Shown here: positions 8,216-16,129 of the stretch, in pieces
Numbering within the stretch: the stretch's first letter is position 1
How the letters are laid out: each line of letters starts with the position of its first letter
Notes under the pieces: model-generated
The model's database searches: none
Told to the model about the DNA's origin: nothing
What the model saw: only the letters and a program-made list of their open reading frames with translations
Position numbers and translations under genes: made by a program
Source: an uncultured Streptomyces sp.
Lineage (GTDB): Bacteria > Actinomycetota > Actinomycetes > Streptomycetales > Streptomycetaceae
Assembly: GCF_947488945.1 (NCBI RefSeq)
Contig: NZ_CANLBS010000030.1
Coordinates: 1-62,930 of the forward strand
Length of the DNA stretch: 62,930 nt
Direction: 5' to 3'

Positions 8216-8231
8216 GCGGGAGTCGCTTTCG

Positions 8232-8547
8232 TCACAGGACCGGCAGCACCGAGGCGCCGACGGATTCGATGAGGTCGGTGGGCGGGGCGTACGAGCGACG
8301 TGCTGCAGGAACACCCCCTGCACGCACGCCGTCGGCGTGCAGGGGGACGGTCCGCTCCCGGCTGCGCGACCCGCAGCCCGCGGTGCCGCTGCACATGGTG
8401 GTGAGCGGGCCACGCAATCTCCGGCTCGCCGGTGAGGCTGTCGAATCCGAGTGTCTCCGCCCTGCGCACCGTCGCCACGATCCGGTCGGCGCGGTCGCAG
8501 GGCGGGATACGGACGCCGGCCTTCAACCGGGTTGCCGAGTAGCTCAC
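8232..8547 (-). pseudogene. LLM-class flavin-dependent oxidoreductase, deleted and frameshifted
   Basis: GTG 8547 overlaps the aldolase stop (GTGA). The first ~37 codons (SYSATRLKAGVRIPPCDRAD, VRRAETLGFDS) are a classic LLM/luciferase-like monooxygenase N-terminus. The frame then changes, and only a C-terminal tail remains in another frame (PPTDLIESVGASVLPVL, stop at 8232). About 250 residues that should bind F420 or FMN are missing. The intact ancestor was evidently co-translated with the meta-cleavage operon, so the pathway once had an additional flavin-dependent oxidation. Confidence 0.75.
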
Positions 8548-9557
8548 TTGGCTTCTCGCGCCGTCAGGTCGAGCGCGATGTCCGTGATCATGTCCTCCTG
8601 GCCGCCCACCATGCCGCGGCGGCCGACCTCGACGAGGATGGTGCGGGTGTCCAGGCCGTAGCGGGCGGCTGCCGCCTCCGCGTGGCGCAGGAAGCTGGAG
8701 TAGACGCCCGCGTAGCCGAGGCTCAGCGTCTCCCGGTCCACGCGCACTTCGCGGTCCTGGAGGGGGCGGACGAGGTCGTCTGCGGCGTCCATCAGCGGGA
8801 AGAGGTCGCAGTGGTGCTTCCAGCCAAGGAGGTCCGCGACCGCGACGAAGGCTTCGAGGGGGCAGTTGCCCGCGCCCGCGCCCTGGCCGGCGAGGGAGGC
8901 GTCGACGCGGGTGACGCCCTCCTCCACGGCCACGACCGTGTTGGCGACACCGAGGGCGAGATTGTGGTGGGCGTGAATGCCCAGCTCGGTTGCGGGATCG
9001 AGGACTTCGCGGTAGGCGCGGAACCGGTCGCGTACACCGTCCATGGTGAGGCGGCCGCCGGAGTCGGTGACGTAGACGCAGTGCGCGCCGTAGGACTCCA
9101 TCAGCTTGGCCTGGCGGGCGAGCTCGGTGGGCTCGGCCATGTGGGACATCATCAGGAATCCGGCGACGTCCATGCCCAGCTCCCGCGCGGCGGCGATGTG
9201 CTGGGCGGCGATGTCGGCCTCGGTGCAGTGCGTGGCGACGCGCACCGAGCGGATGCCGAGCGCGTGGGCCTGCTTGAGGTCGTGGATGGTGCCGATGCCG
9301 GGGAGGAGGAGCGTGGTGGGGACGGCCGTGGTGGTGGCGTCGACGACGGCCTCGATCCACTCCCAGTCGGTGTGCGCGCCGACGCCGTAGTTGACGCTGG
9401 AGCCCGCGAGGCCGTCGCCGTGCGCGATCTCGACGGCGGCGACCCCGGCGGCGTCGAGGGCGGCCGCGATGGAGCGTGCCTGGTCGGTGGTGTAGCGGTG
9501 GCGGACGGCGTGCATGCCGTCCCGCAGGGTGACGTCCTGGACGTAGAGACTGGTCAC
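8544..9557 (-). CDS. mhpE: 4-hydroxy-2-oxovalerate aldolase
   Basis: A 337-aa DmpG/MhpE/HsaF-type aldolase that splits 4-hydroxy-2-oxovalerate into pyruvate and acetaldehyde. The N-terminal signature is VTLRDGMHAVRH (catalytic Arg and metal Asp); the metal-binding pair is in LGIHAHHNLALG. Length matches the family. Enzymes of this class form a channelling complex with acylating acetaldehyde dehydrogenase, encoded immediately upstream with a 4-bp ATGA overlap (9554-9557). Its own stop overlaps the GTG of the broken LLM gene. It belongs to the minus-strand operon from 12630 (reductase, ferredoxin, hydratase, dehydrogenase, aldolase). Confidence 0.95.
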   Translation of the reverse strand: MTSLYVQDVTLRDGMHAVRHRYTTDQARSIAAALDAAGVAAVEIAHGDGLAGSSVNYGVGAHTDWEWIEAVVDATTTAVPTTLLLPGIGTIHDLKQAHALGIRSVRVATHCTEADIAAQHIAAARELGMDVAGFLMMSHMAEPTELARQAKLMESYGAHCVYVTDSGGRLTMDGVRDRFRAYREVLDPATELGIHAHHNLALGVANTVVAVEEGVTRVDASLAGQGAGAGNCPLEAFVAVADLLGWKHHCDLFPLMDAADDLVRPLQDREVRVDRETLSLGYAGVYSSFLRHAEAAAARYGLDTRTILVEVGRRGMVGGQEDMITDIALDLTAREAK

Positions 9558-10498
9558 TTGGCGGCCTCCGTCGCGTGGTGCGCGGCCATGCGCTCGGCGG
9601 TGCGCAGCGCGGCCGAGGTCATGATGTCGAGGTTCCCGGCGTAGGCGGGCAAGTAGTGCGCGGCGCCCTTGACTTCGAGGAAGACGGACACCTTCAGCGC
9701 CTCGCCGGTGCCGGAGGGGGCGAGGGAATGCAGTGGGTCACCGGGGCGGACCGTCTCGTACTGCACTTTCTGCTTGAGGCGGTAGCCGGGTACGTATGCC
9801 TGGACGCGGCCGACCATCTCCTCGACCGACGCCGTGACGGCCTCCTCGGCGCAGGCGGAGACGACACAGTGCACGGTGTCCCGCATGATCAACGGGGGCT
9901 CGGCCGGGTTGAGGACGATGATCGCCTTGCCGCGGGCGGCGCCGCCGACCTGTTCGATGGCGGAGGAGGTCGTCTCCGTGAACTCGTCGATGTTGGCGCG
10001 GGTGCCGGGGCCGGCCGAGCGCGAGGAGATCGAGGCGACGATCTCGCCGTAGTGGACCGTGGTGACCGCGTCGACCGCGGCGACGATCGGGATGGTGGCC
10101 TGGCCGCCGCAGGTGACCATGTTGACGTTCGGGGCAGCCAGGTGGGCGTCGCCGTTCACCGGTGGGACGACGTACGGGCCGAAGGCCGCCGGGGTCAGGT
10201 CGATGAGGGTGCGGCCGAGGGGGCGGAGAACGTCCTCGTGGTGGCGGTGGGCTCCGGCGGAGGTCGCGTCGAAGACGTACTCCACGTCCGCGAACTCCGC
10301 CATCTTCATGAGGCCCTCGACGCCCTCGTGGGTGGTGGCGACCTTCAGACGGCGGGCGCGGGCCAGACCGTCGGAGTCCGGGTCGATGCCGGCCATCGCC
10401 GCGATCTCCAGCGTCTCGGACAGCCGGAGGATCTTGATCATCAGGTCGGTTCCGATGTTTCCGGAGCCGATGACGGCGACCTTGGTGCGGGTACTCAT
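9554..10498 (-). CDS. mhpF: Acetaldehyde dehydrogenase (acylating)
   Basis: A 314-aa DmpF/MhpF/HsaG-type enzyme converting acetaldehyde, NAD+ and CoA to acetyl-CoA. The Rossmann motif VAVIGSGNIGTDLMIKIL opens the protein and the catalytic cysteine lies in VNMVTCGGQATIPI, as in the family. Length is normal. The ATG overlaps the hydratase stop and its own stop overlaps the aldolase start, so three consecutive genes are translationally coupled. It completes the lower meta-cleavage pathway to central metabolism. Confidence 0.95.
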   Translation of the reverse strand: MSTRTKVAVIGSGNIGTDLMIKILRLSETLEIAAMAGIDPDSDGLARARRLKVATTHEGVEGLMKMAEFADVEYVFDATSAGAHRHHEDVLRPLGRTLIDLTPAAFGPYVVPPVNGDAHLAAPNVNMVTCGGQATIPIVAAVDAVTTVHYGEIVASISSRSAGPGTRANIDEFTETTSSAIEQVGGAARGKAIIVLNPAEPPLIMRDTVHCVVSACAEEAVTASVEEMVGRVQAYVPGYRLKQKVQYETVRPGDPLHSLAPSGTGEALKVSVFLEVKGAAHYLPAYAGNLDIMTSAALRTAERMAAHHATEAAK

Positions 10499-11301
10499 GC
10501 GGTGTGTCCCTCCTTTGCGAGCTGCACGCTGATACGGCCCAGTTGACTGATCCGGGCCTCGAAACGGTCGCCGGGCGAGGCGGCGGCCATCGGGCCGAGC
10601 GCCCCGGTGAGCACCACGTCACCGGCCCGCAGCGGGTCGCCCGCCGCGGCCAGCGTCGAGGCGAGCCAGGCGGCGGCGTTGAGCGGGGAGCCGAGGCAGT
10701 CCGCGCCCGTGCCCGTGGAGACCGGTTCCGCGGCACCCTCGCGCGTCATCGTCATCCGTACGGCGCGCAGGTCCAGGCCCGACAGCGGCACGGGGGTGCC
10801 GCCGAGCACGTACAGGCCGCTGGAGGCGTTGTCAGCGACGGTGTCGACGATGGTGATGTCCCAGTCGGCGTTGCGGCTGTCGACGATCTCCAAGGCGGCG
10901 AGTGCGAAGTCGGTCGCCCGGATCACGTCCGCCACCGTGCACTCCCGGTGCGGCAGGTCTGATTTGAGTACGAGAGCGACCTCCGCCTCGACCTTGGGCT
11001 GGATGAGTCGCCCGGCCGCGACGGTGCCGCCGTCGGGTACGGCCATGTCGGCGAAGAGCGTTCCGAAGTCCGGCTGGTCCACACCGAGCTGTGCCTGCAC
11101 GGCGGGGGAGGTCAGTCCGATCTTGCGACCGGCGATGCGGCGACCCGCTGACAGGCCGCGCTCGACGTTGAGGCGCTGAACTCTGTAGGCAGTGTCGATG
11201 TCGCTCTCGGGGAGCAGGGACCGTACGGGGGGACAGGGCTCACCCGCACGCTCGGCCGTCAACAGCGCGTCGGCTGCCTTCGCCACGTCCGCGGCGCTCA
11301 C
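10495..11301 (-). CDS. mhpD: 2-hydroxypenta-2,4-dienoate (2-oxopent-4-enoate) hydratase
   Basis: A 268-aa member of the fumarylacetoacetate hydrolase-related hydratases (MhpD/DmpE/HsaE), adding water to 2-hydroxypenta-2,4-dienoate to give 4-hydroxy-2-oxovalerate. Family features include GRKIGLTSPAVQAQLGVDQP, the metal-ligand segment PKVEAEVALVL and EIVDSRNADWDITIVDTVAD. GTG 11301 overlaps the ferredoxin stop (GTGA), which fixes the start even though the frame is open further upstream. It is followed by the dehydrogenase and aldolase of the same pathway. Confidence 0.93.
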   Translation of the reverse strand: MSAADVAKAADALLTAERAGEPCPPVRSLLPESDIDTAYRVQRLNVERGLSAGRRIAGRKIGLTSPAVQAQLGVDQPDFGTLFADMAVPDGGTVAAGRLIQPKVEAEVALVLKSDLPHRECTVADVIRATDFALAALEIVDSRNADWDITIVDTVADNASSGLYVLGGTPVPLSGLDLRAVRMTMTREGAAEPVSTGTGADCLGSPLNAAAWLASTLAAAGDPLRAGDVVLTGALGPMAAASPGDRFEARISQLGRISVQLAKEGHTA

Positions 11302-11618
11302 CGGGCGCTCACCAGCGGTGTGTCGACGCCGACCGGGCCGAGCGGCGTCGCTCCGCCGGGGGAGCCGAGGGCGGTGTCGCGGCCGGGGAGGATATCCGTG
11401 AAGAAGCGCCTGTTGTCCTCGCGGAAGTCGGGATCGGCCTTGCGGTCCACCGTGATCGCCTGCTCGGGGCAGGCGACTTCGCAGGCGCCGCAGTCGATGC
11501 ACTCCACCGGGTTGATGTAGAGCTTGCGCTCGCCCTCGTAGATGCAGTCGACCGGGCACTCCTCCATGCAGGACCGGTCCATGATGTCGACGCAGGATGC
11601 GCCGATGACGTACGCCAT
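11298..11618 (-). CDS. Seven-iron type ferredoxin
   Basis: A 106-aa ferredoxin with the FdxA-type pattern: CVDIMDRSCMEECPVDCIYEG (3Fe-4S plus one 4Fe-4S ligand), then CIDCGACEVACPEQAI (4Fe-4S). The core of ~80 residues is followed by a ~25-aa Gly/Pro/Thr-rich tail. It is encoded 7 bp after the reductase and overlaps the hydratase start. Within the island it is the likely electron carrier between the FAD reductase and the Rieske oxygenase, although most Rieske systems use a [2Fe-2S] ferredoxin, so the pairing is inferred from position. Confidence 0.88.
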   Translation of the reverse strand: MAYVIGASCVDIMDRSCMEECPVDCIYEGERKLYINPVECIDCGACEVACPEQAITVDRKADPDFREDNRRFFTDILPGRDTALGSPGGATPLGPVGVDTPLVSAR

Positions 11619-11625
11619 GGTGTGT

Positions 11626-12630
11626 TCAGTGCTCCTTCTCGGTGGAGTGCCCGGGGAACAGGGCCGCCTCCGGATCGATGACGGTGGCAGCGTTGTTGAC
11701 GGCGGTGGCCGCCTCGCCGAAGCCGACCGAGATGAGACGGACCTTGCCCGGGTAGTCGGTGATGTCGCCCGCCGCGAAGACCCGCGGCAGATTGGTCGCC
11801 ATACGGGTGTCGACGGCGATCTTCCGCGCCCGGAGGTCCATTCCCCAGTGCTGCAGGGGGCCGAGGTCGGCGAGGAAGCCGAGCGAGGCGACGACGGTGC
11901 CGGCCGGGACGAGGCGGATCTCCTTGGTCGTGCGGTGCCGGATCTCGGCCTGCTCCACCCGGTCGGCGCCGGTGAGCCGGCTCACCTCGCTGTCGGTGAC
12001 GATCTCCACGCCGAGGGTGCGGACCTTCCCGACGGACGCCGCGTGGGCGCGGAAGCGGGCGGTGCGGTGCACGAGGGTGACCGAGCGGGCGATCGGCGCG
12101 AGGAGGGCCGCCCAGTCGAAGGCGCTGTCACCGCCGCCCACGACCACCACATCCTGGTCCGCGTGCACGGACGGGTCCGGCACGAAGTACTCCAGTCCGC
12201 GCCCGAGGAACTCCTCTCCGGCGGGCAGCGCCCGCGGCGTGAACGTCCCCACGCCGCCCGTGATGACGACGGCCCCGGCCCGCACCGTCGCCCTTTGGTC
12301 GCTGCGGACGACCGGCATGCCGTCGGCGTCGTGCGTCAGCTTCGCGGCCCGGTGGCCGAGGAGATAGCGCGGGGAGTACGGCTCGGCCTGGGCGACGAGA
12401 CCGTCCACCAGGTCGCGGCCTCGCACGGACAGGAAGCCGGCGATGTCGAAGATCGGCTTCTCGGGGTACATCGCGCTGATCTGCCCGCCGAGCTGCGGCA
12501 GAGCGTCCATGACGGTGACGGTCAGGCCGCGGAACCCGGCGCAGTACGCGCCGTAGAGGCCCGCCGGACCGGCGCCGATGATCAGGACGTCGGTGGTGAG
12601 GACGTCGGTGTCGTCGGTGAGTTGGCTCAT
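11626..12630 (-). CDS. Ferredoxin-NAD(P)+ reductase, thioredoxin-reductase-like
   Basis: A 334-aa flavoprotein with the FAD motif LIIGAGPAGLYGAYCAG at the N-terminus and the NAD(P) motif VVVVGGGDSAFDWA in the centre. A C-terminal FAD loop reads VFAAGDITDYPGKVRLI. There is no redox CxxC, so it belongs to the ferredoxin-reductase branch of the thioredoxin-reductase fold (YumC-like). It is the first gene of the operon that continues through ferredoxin and the hydratase/dehydrogenase/aldolase set. It probably feeds electrons to that ferredoxin for the Rieske oxygenase encoded in the neighbouring operon. Confidence 0.9.
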   Translation of the reverse strand: MSQLTDDTDVLTTDVLIIGAGPAGLYGAYCAGFRGLTVTVMDALPQLGGQISAMYPEKPIFDIAGFLSVRGRDLVDGLVAQAEPYSPRYLLGHRAAKLTHDADGMPVVRSDQRATVRAGAVVITGGVGTFTPRALPAGEEFLGRGLEYFVPDPSVHADQDVVVVGGGDSAFDWAALLAPIARSVTLVHRTARFRAHAASVGKVRTLGVEIVTDSEVSRLTGADRVEQAEIRHRTTKEIRLVPAGTVVASLGFLADLGPLQHWGMDLRARKIAVDTRMATNLPRVFAAGDITDYPGKVRLISVGFGEAATAVNNAATVIDPEAALFPGHSTEKEH

Positions 12631-12673
12631 GGGGTGAGCGTAGGAACGAAGGGGCGGTTCCCCCTACGGATCC

Positions 12674-12691
12674 GTTCCGGTGAGCAGGACG
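12674..12691. promoter_or_regulatory. Degenerate IclR-type operator (site 2)
   Basis: GTTCCGGTGAGC-A-GGAC matches the operator at 17452 (GTTCCGGTGAGCGGACC) except for a one-base insertion. It lies 44 bp upstream of the reductase ATG, where an operator for this operon would be expected. Confidence 0.4.
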
Positions 12692-12739
12692 GCCGCTTGG
12701 AACGGTGTGGGGCAGGGAGTGCGCTCACGTGACACGGCG

Positions 12740-12765
12740 AGGGGCCCGCCGTCAGACGGACCCCT
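12740..12765 (-). terminator. Hairpin downstream of the IclR gene
   Basis: AGGGG...CCCCT arms with an interrupted CG-rich stem (GCCGTC/GACGG) lie ~40 bp beyond the IclR stop and before the promoter of the reductase operon. It probably separates the two minus-strand operons. Confidence 0.45.
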
Positions 12766-12806
12766 TCGTGAACCCGAGGGCCGGCGAGCGCACATCCCGG
12801 GTGCGC

Positions 12807-13676
12807 TCAGGCCAGTGAACGGCCGATGCCCAGCGCAGCGGTCCGTAGTGCGGTCGCGTGCCCGGCCGCGTCCATCCGGTAGGTGGGGGCCGTGATGGAC
12901 AGCGCGCCCACCAGTGTGGTGCCCCCGGCGAACACCGGCACGGCCAGGCTCGCGTATCCGAGTCTGATCTCCTCGGACTCCAGGGCGATGCCCTGATCCC
13001 GGATCTGGTCCAGCTGGGCGCGGAGTCGCCCCGGTGAGATCACCGTGTGCCGGGTGAGCGGCTTGAGACCGTTGCGGACCACGTCGACGAAGAGTGACGG
13101 CGGCGAGTGCGCGAGGATCGCCTTGCCGGTGCCCGTGCAGTACAGCGGCAGCCGCCCTGCGACCCGGGACTCGGCATTCAGTCCCCGGTGCGGGAAGATC
13201 TTGTCCAGGTAGACGACGTCCAGGCTGTCGTGGATGGCGAAGTGGATGGTCTCCCGGGTGATCAGCAGCAGGTCCTCCATGTACGGCTGCACGGCCTCGC
13301 GCAGGATCCGCTGTCGATGGACCCGTTGCCCGAGCTCGAACAGACGCAGGCCGAGCCGGTAGTCGCACCCTTCCCGTTCCAGAAGCCCCCAGGTGACGAG
13401 TTCCTGGGCCAGCCGGTGCACGGTGGCCTTGGCCGCTCCCGACCGGCGCACCAGCTCGGCGAGCGAGAGCGCGGCGTCGTCGGAGGTGAAGGCCTCCAGG
13501 ATCGGACGGACCTTGCCCAGTACGGAGTTCATGGGGTCGGTACCGACCGACTCGGCTTCCTCCGTATCGGTCGCGGATCTCGACGCCGCGTGGTGCGCCG
13601 ACAACGAGCAATCGTCGGGCGTTGGGCCGGCGGGGGAGTGGTTACCGGCCGTCGCCACGTCGGCCGGCGCTTTCAT
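12807..13676 (-). CDS. IclR-family transcriptional regulator 1
   Basis: A 289-aa IclR regulator. After a ~48-aa disordered extension comes the winged HTH (LSLAELVRRSGAAKATVHRLAQEL) and the effector-binding GAF-like domain (YLDKIFPHRGLNAESRVAGR, LYCTGTGKAILAH, LGYASLAVPVF). ATG 13676 overlaps the dioxygenase stop and has GGAG 8 bp upstream, favouring it over the downstream ATG 13532, which lacks a ribosome site. The gene ends the Rieske/M20/LigB operon, so the regulator rises with its pathway. It is the best candidate to bind the recurrent 17-bp palindromes and sense an aromatic or ring-cleavage metabolite. Confidence 0.9.
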   Translation of the reverse strand: MKAPADVATAGNHSPAGPTPDDCSLSAHHAASRSATDTEEAESVGTDPMNSVLGKVRPILEAFTSDDAALSLAELVRRSGAAKATVHRLAQELVTWGLLEREGCDYRLGLRLFELGQRVHRQRILREAVQPYMEDLLLITRETIHFAIHDSLDVVYLDKIFPHRGLNAESRVAGRLPLYCTGTGKAILAHSPPSLFVDVVRNGLKPLTRHTVISPGRLRAQLDQIRDQGIALESEEIRLGYASLAVPVFAGGTTLVGALSITAPTYRMDAAGHATALRTAALGIGRSLA

Positions 13677-14632
13677 GCCGGATGCTCCGCGTCCACGTCC
13701 GCCGGGTCGATGACCGCGACGCCCATCCCGGTGAGCCACTCGGGCATCGGCTCGTACGCCAGACGCCGTGCGGGCGCGTGGCCGAGGGCCGCGGCCATCA
13801 GCAGCCACGTTCGCAGTTCCTGTGCGCCGTTGCCCGCGGCCTTCTCCAGTTCCTCGCTCGTCCAGCCGGTGAGGCGGTGCGCCTCGCCGCGCTCGAGAAG
13901 GGCGAGGAACTCGTTGTCGAACTCCGGGGTGAGGGAAGCCTCGGCGGCCCGGATGATCTCGCGGCGGCGGGCGTCGTAGTCCTGCCAGTTCTCGCGGCCG
14001 TTGAGCCATGCTCCGACCATGAACTCCTCGTCCTCGCCGTGCGGTTCGCGCCAGTCCGGCCAGGGCAGACGGTGGGAGAGTCCACCCGAGCCGACCACGG
14101 CGACGCGCCGGTCGCCCGGGAAGGCGAGGACGGCGTCACGAATGGCGCGGCCCAACTGGTCGCACCGCTCAAGGGTCGGCAGCGGATGGGCGAAGACGTT
14201 CACCACCAACGGAACGATCTGCACGTCCAGCCCGTCCAGCAGGTACTGGATGGCGTGGGTTTGTCCGTGGTCGATCTGAAGCCGGGCGGAGAACGCCGGA
14301 TCGAACCGCCCGCTCTCCACCAGTGAGTCGGCGATGTGCTGAGCCAGGGGCACGTCCACCTGCTGGGGCCCCTTGGGAGTGCCGGACTCGCCGCTGGCGA
14401 TGCATTCCCCCACGCCGAGCGTGAACGGCGGGATCAGATCGAGCCAGAAACCGCGGAAGTGGTTCGAGCCGATGAGGACGACTGTGTCGGGACGGGTGCG
14501 GGCCAGTTCGTCGCGGGCCGCGCGGAGCGCGTCGCGGAAGCGTTCGGCGCGGTCCTTGTGGAGGGTTTCTTCCCAATGGGTGTTCATCAGCGTGCTGTGG
14601 GAGGCCCCCACGCCGAGCACGATCTCGCTCAT
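13673..14632 (-). CDS. Class III (LigB-type) extradiol ring-cleavage dioxygenase
   Basis: A 319-aa catalytic subunit of the LigB/MhpB family, cleaving a catechol-type ring next to the hydroxyls with non-heme Fe(II). Candidate iron and acid-base residues occur in GVGASHSTLMNTHW, IGSNHFRGFW, DHGQTHAIQYLL and VGSGGLSHRLPWP. A C-terminal extension (LERGEAHRLTGWTSEELEKA...) continues past the core. No separate LigA-type small subunit is encoded nearby, so it is probably a one-component MhpB/DesZ-like enzyme. It overlaps M20 upstream and IclR downstream by 4 bp each. The product should go to the C-C hydrolases at 20-21.8 kb. The exact diol is unknown. Confidence 0.9.
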   Translation of the reverse strand: MSEIVLGVGASHSTLMNTHWEETLHKDRAERFRDALRAARDELARTRPDTVVLIGSNHFRGFWLDLIPPFTLGVGECIASGESGTPKGPQQVDVPLAQHIADSLVESGRFDPAFSARLQIDHGQTHAIQYLLDGLDVQIVPLVVNVFAHPLPTLERCDQLGRAIRDAVLAFPGDRRVAVVGSGGLSHRLPWPDWREPHGEDEEFMVGAWLNGRENWQDYDARRREIIRAAEASLTPEFDNEFLALLERGEAHRLTGWTSEELEKAAGNGAQELRTWLLMAAALGHAPARRLAYEPMPEWLTGMGVAVIDPADVDAEHPA

Positions 14633-16014
14633 GCCGATACTCCTTCCGGCTCCACGTCGGGCCCCGGCCTCGTGGCGGAGTCGCACTCCGCCTGTGAACG
14701 GGTGACGGTGTCGACCGCCGTGCGGATCAGGTGGCGGGTCAGTTTCTGCATCTCCCGTACGGAGACGGTGTTCATGCCGCGGGCGAAGTCGATGTCGAAG
14801 GGCGCATGGGCGACCTTCGGCATGCCGACACGGACCGTCGGGACGCCACGCCCGCGGAGGATGTTGGCATCGGTCGCGCCGCTGTTGCCGTTCACCACCT
14901 CGTGCGGGCGCCCTTCGAGGGCCTCCCATGCGGCGACCGCGCTGCGGAAGACCCAGCTCTCCCGGCTGGTGCTGGTCCCCGGGATGGCGAGGATCATCTC
15001 GACCGTGGCGTCGAGCCCCGGCATCGCGCGCTTCAGGTCCGCCACGGCCGCGATGAACTCACGCTTCGCCTGCACGGGCGTCGTCTCCGGGGCGATCCGC
15101 AGGTCGACCCGCAAGGTGCAGACCGCCGTGGTCACGGCGGCCATACGTGGCCAGCCGCCCCGCACCGACGACACGATGCCCTGCGGCGCGACCGTGCCGG
15201 TGGTGTGCCGCTTCGCGTACTCGGCGAACCACCGCTCCAGGTGCCGTACGACGTCGCCGGCGCGACTGATCGCGTTGTCGTACGGCAGCCGGTGGCGCGA
15301 GCCCACGTAGGTGTGGGTGCCGTGCACCGTCACCTCGAACCAGACCAGACCGACCTCCTCCCACGACACGGTCCACCCCGGCTTGGCGATGATCGCGTAG
15401 TCGGTGTGGAGTCCCTGCTCCAGAAGAAACGAACAGCCCGCTCCCTGGCCGGTGTTGAGCCGGGCGCCCCCCGGCCGGGCGTTGGTCGGCATCCCACCGG
15501 CGCCGAACGCGGCGACCAGATCCCCGGTCAACGGCACGCCGGCCAGCGCGATCGCCTCCGCGGCCATCATGACGCAGGCCGCGTGTCCTTTGGGGTTGGA
15601 GGCGCCGAGGCCGGTCACCAGGTCGTCGTAGACGGTGGCCTCGGGGCGCATGTCCTCCCGCAGCTTCGGCCCGATCCACGGAACGTCCTCGCTCTCCTCA
15701 CCCACGGTGAGGGTGTCGATGGGCGCGTACAGCATCAGATCGGGCCCGGTGCCGTCGCCTTCGAGCCGCGCCCACGCGTTCGCCTGGCGTGCGTCGATCG
15801 GTTGGCAGCCCGCGCGCAGACCCACCGATGCGAGGCTTTCCACGATGTGTTCGGCGAGGGCGCGTTCGTCGCCGGTCGGGCTCGGGACGCCGACCAGTCC
15901 GACGATCAGCTCACGCAGCCGCTCCTCGGTGACATGTCGCCATGCCTCCGTCACCCAGGCGCGACGCCGGTCGCCGAGCCCGGAGAGCCCGTCGGGCTCG
16001 TTGCCGCCGCTCAC
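14629..16014 (-). CDS. M20-family (ArgE/DapE-like) protein lacking the usual metal ligands
   Basis: A 461-aa protein with the overall M20 amidohydrolase layout. The positions that hold the two zinc ions are changed. The H-x-D motif reads Y-A-P98-I-D100, the bridging-Asp motif (G-x-D-x-K-G) reads GLGASN140PKG, and the E-E pair after the next strand reads AFGAGGM. The dimerisation-domain His is present (VHGTHTYVGSRHR), as is a late His (VAHAPFD). It therefore either works without the dinuclear centre or has a new role. It is translationally coupled between the 38-aa peptide and the extradiol dioxygenase, so it is probably a dedicated pathway protein rather than a peptidase. Confidence 0.8.
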   Translation of the reverse strand: MSGGNEPDGLSGLGDRRRAWVTEAWRHVTEERLRELIVGLVGVPSPTGDERALAEHIVESLASVGLRAGCQPIDARQANAWARLEGDGTGPDLMLYAPIDTLTVGEESEDVPWIGPKLREDMRPEATVYDDLVTGLGASNPKGHAACVMMAAEAIALAGVPLTGDLVAAFGAGGMPTNARPGGARLNTGQGAGCSFLLEQGLHTDYAIIAKPGWTVSWEEVGLVWFEVTVHGTHTYVGSRHRLPYDNAISRAGDVVRHLERWFAEYAKRHTTGTVAPQGIVSSVRGGWPRMAAVTTAVCTLRVDLRIAPETTPVQAKREFIAAVADLKRAMPGLDATVEMILAIPGTSTSRESWVFRSAVAAWEALEGRPHEVVNGNSGATDANILRGRGVPTVRVGMPKVAHAPFDIDFARGMNTVSVREMQKLTRHLIRTAVDTVTRSQAECDSATRPGPDVEPEGVSA

Positions 16015-16127
16015 TGGTTGACCCGGTGGACCTGGGTCATCGTCGTCCGGGCGAAGCGCCTCTTCGCGCGGGGGACTGCCACCGCGACGGCGACACCGAA
16101 GAGGATCTTCAACAGAGTGCGGGCCAT
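16011..16127 (-). CDS. 38-residue basic/hydrophobic peptide in the oxygenase operon
   Basis: ATG 16127 lies 2 bp after the Rieske stop (TGATCATG), and its TGA overlaps the M20 GTG. The peptide has one short hydrophobic stretch (LLKILFGVAVAVAV), then a strongly basic tail (PRAKRRFARTTMTQVHRVNQ). That suits membrane or nucleic-acid contact, or a coupling leader for the next gene. No known family is recognised. The exact fit between two coupled genes argues it is translated. It is too short to be a LigA-type dioxygenase subunit. Confidence 0.55.
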   Translation of the reverse strand: MARTLLKILFGVAVAVAVPRAKRRFARTTMTQVHRVNQ

Positions 16128-16129
16128 GA

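Noticed and set aside
13532..13676. Starting IclR regulator 1 at ATG 13532
   Set aside because: No ribosome site precedes 13532, whereas ATG 13676 has GGAG and overlaps the upstream stop; the longer form is kept, though the extension is disordered.
16011..16127. The 38-aa peptide as the small (LigA-type) subunit of the extradiol dioxygenase
   Set aside because: LigA-type subunits are longer (~90-140 aa) and helical; this peptide is hydrophobic-basic and far too short.
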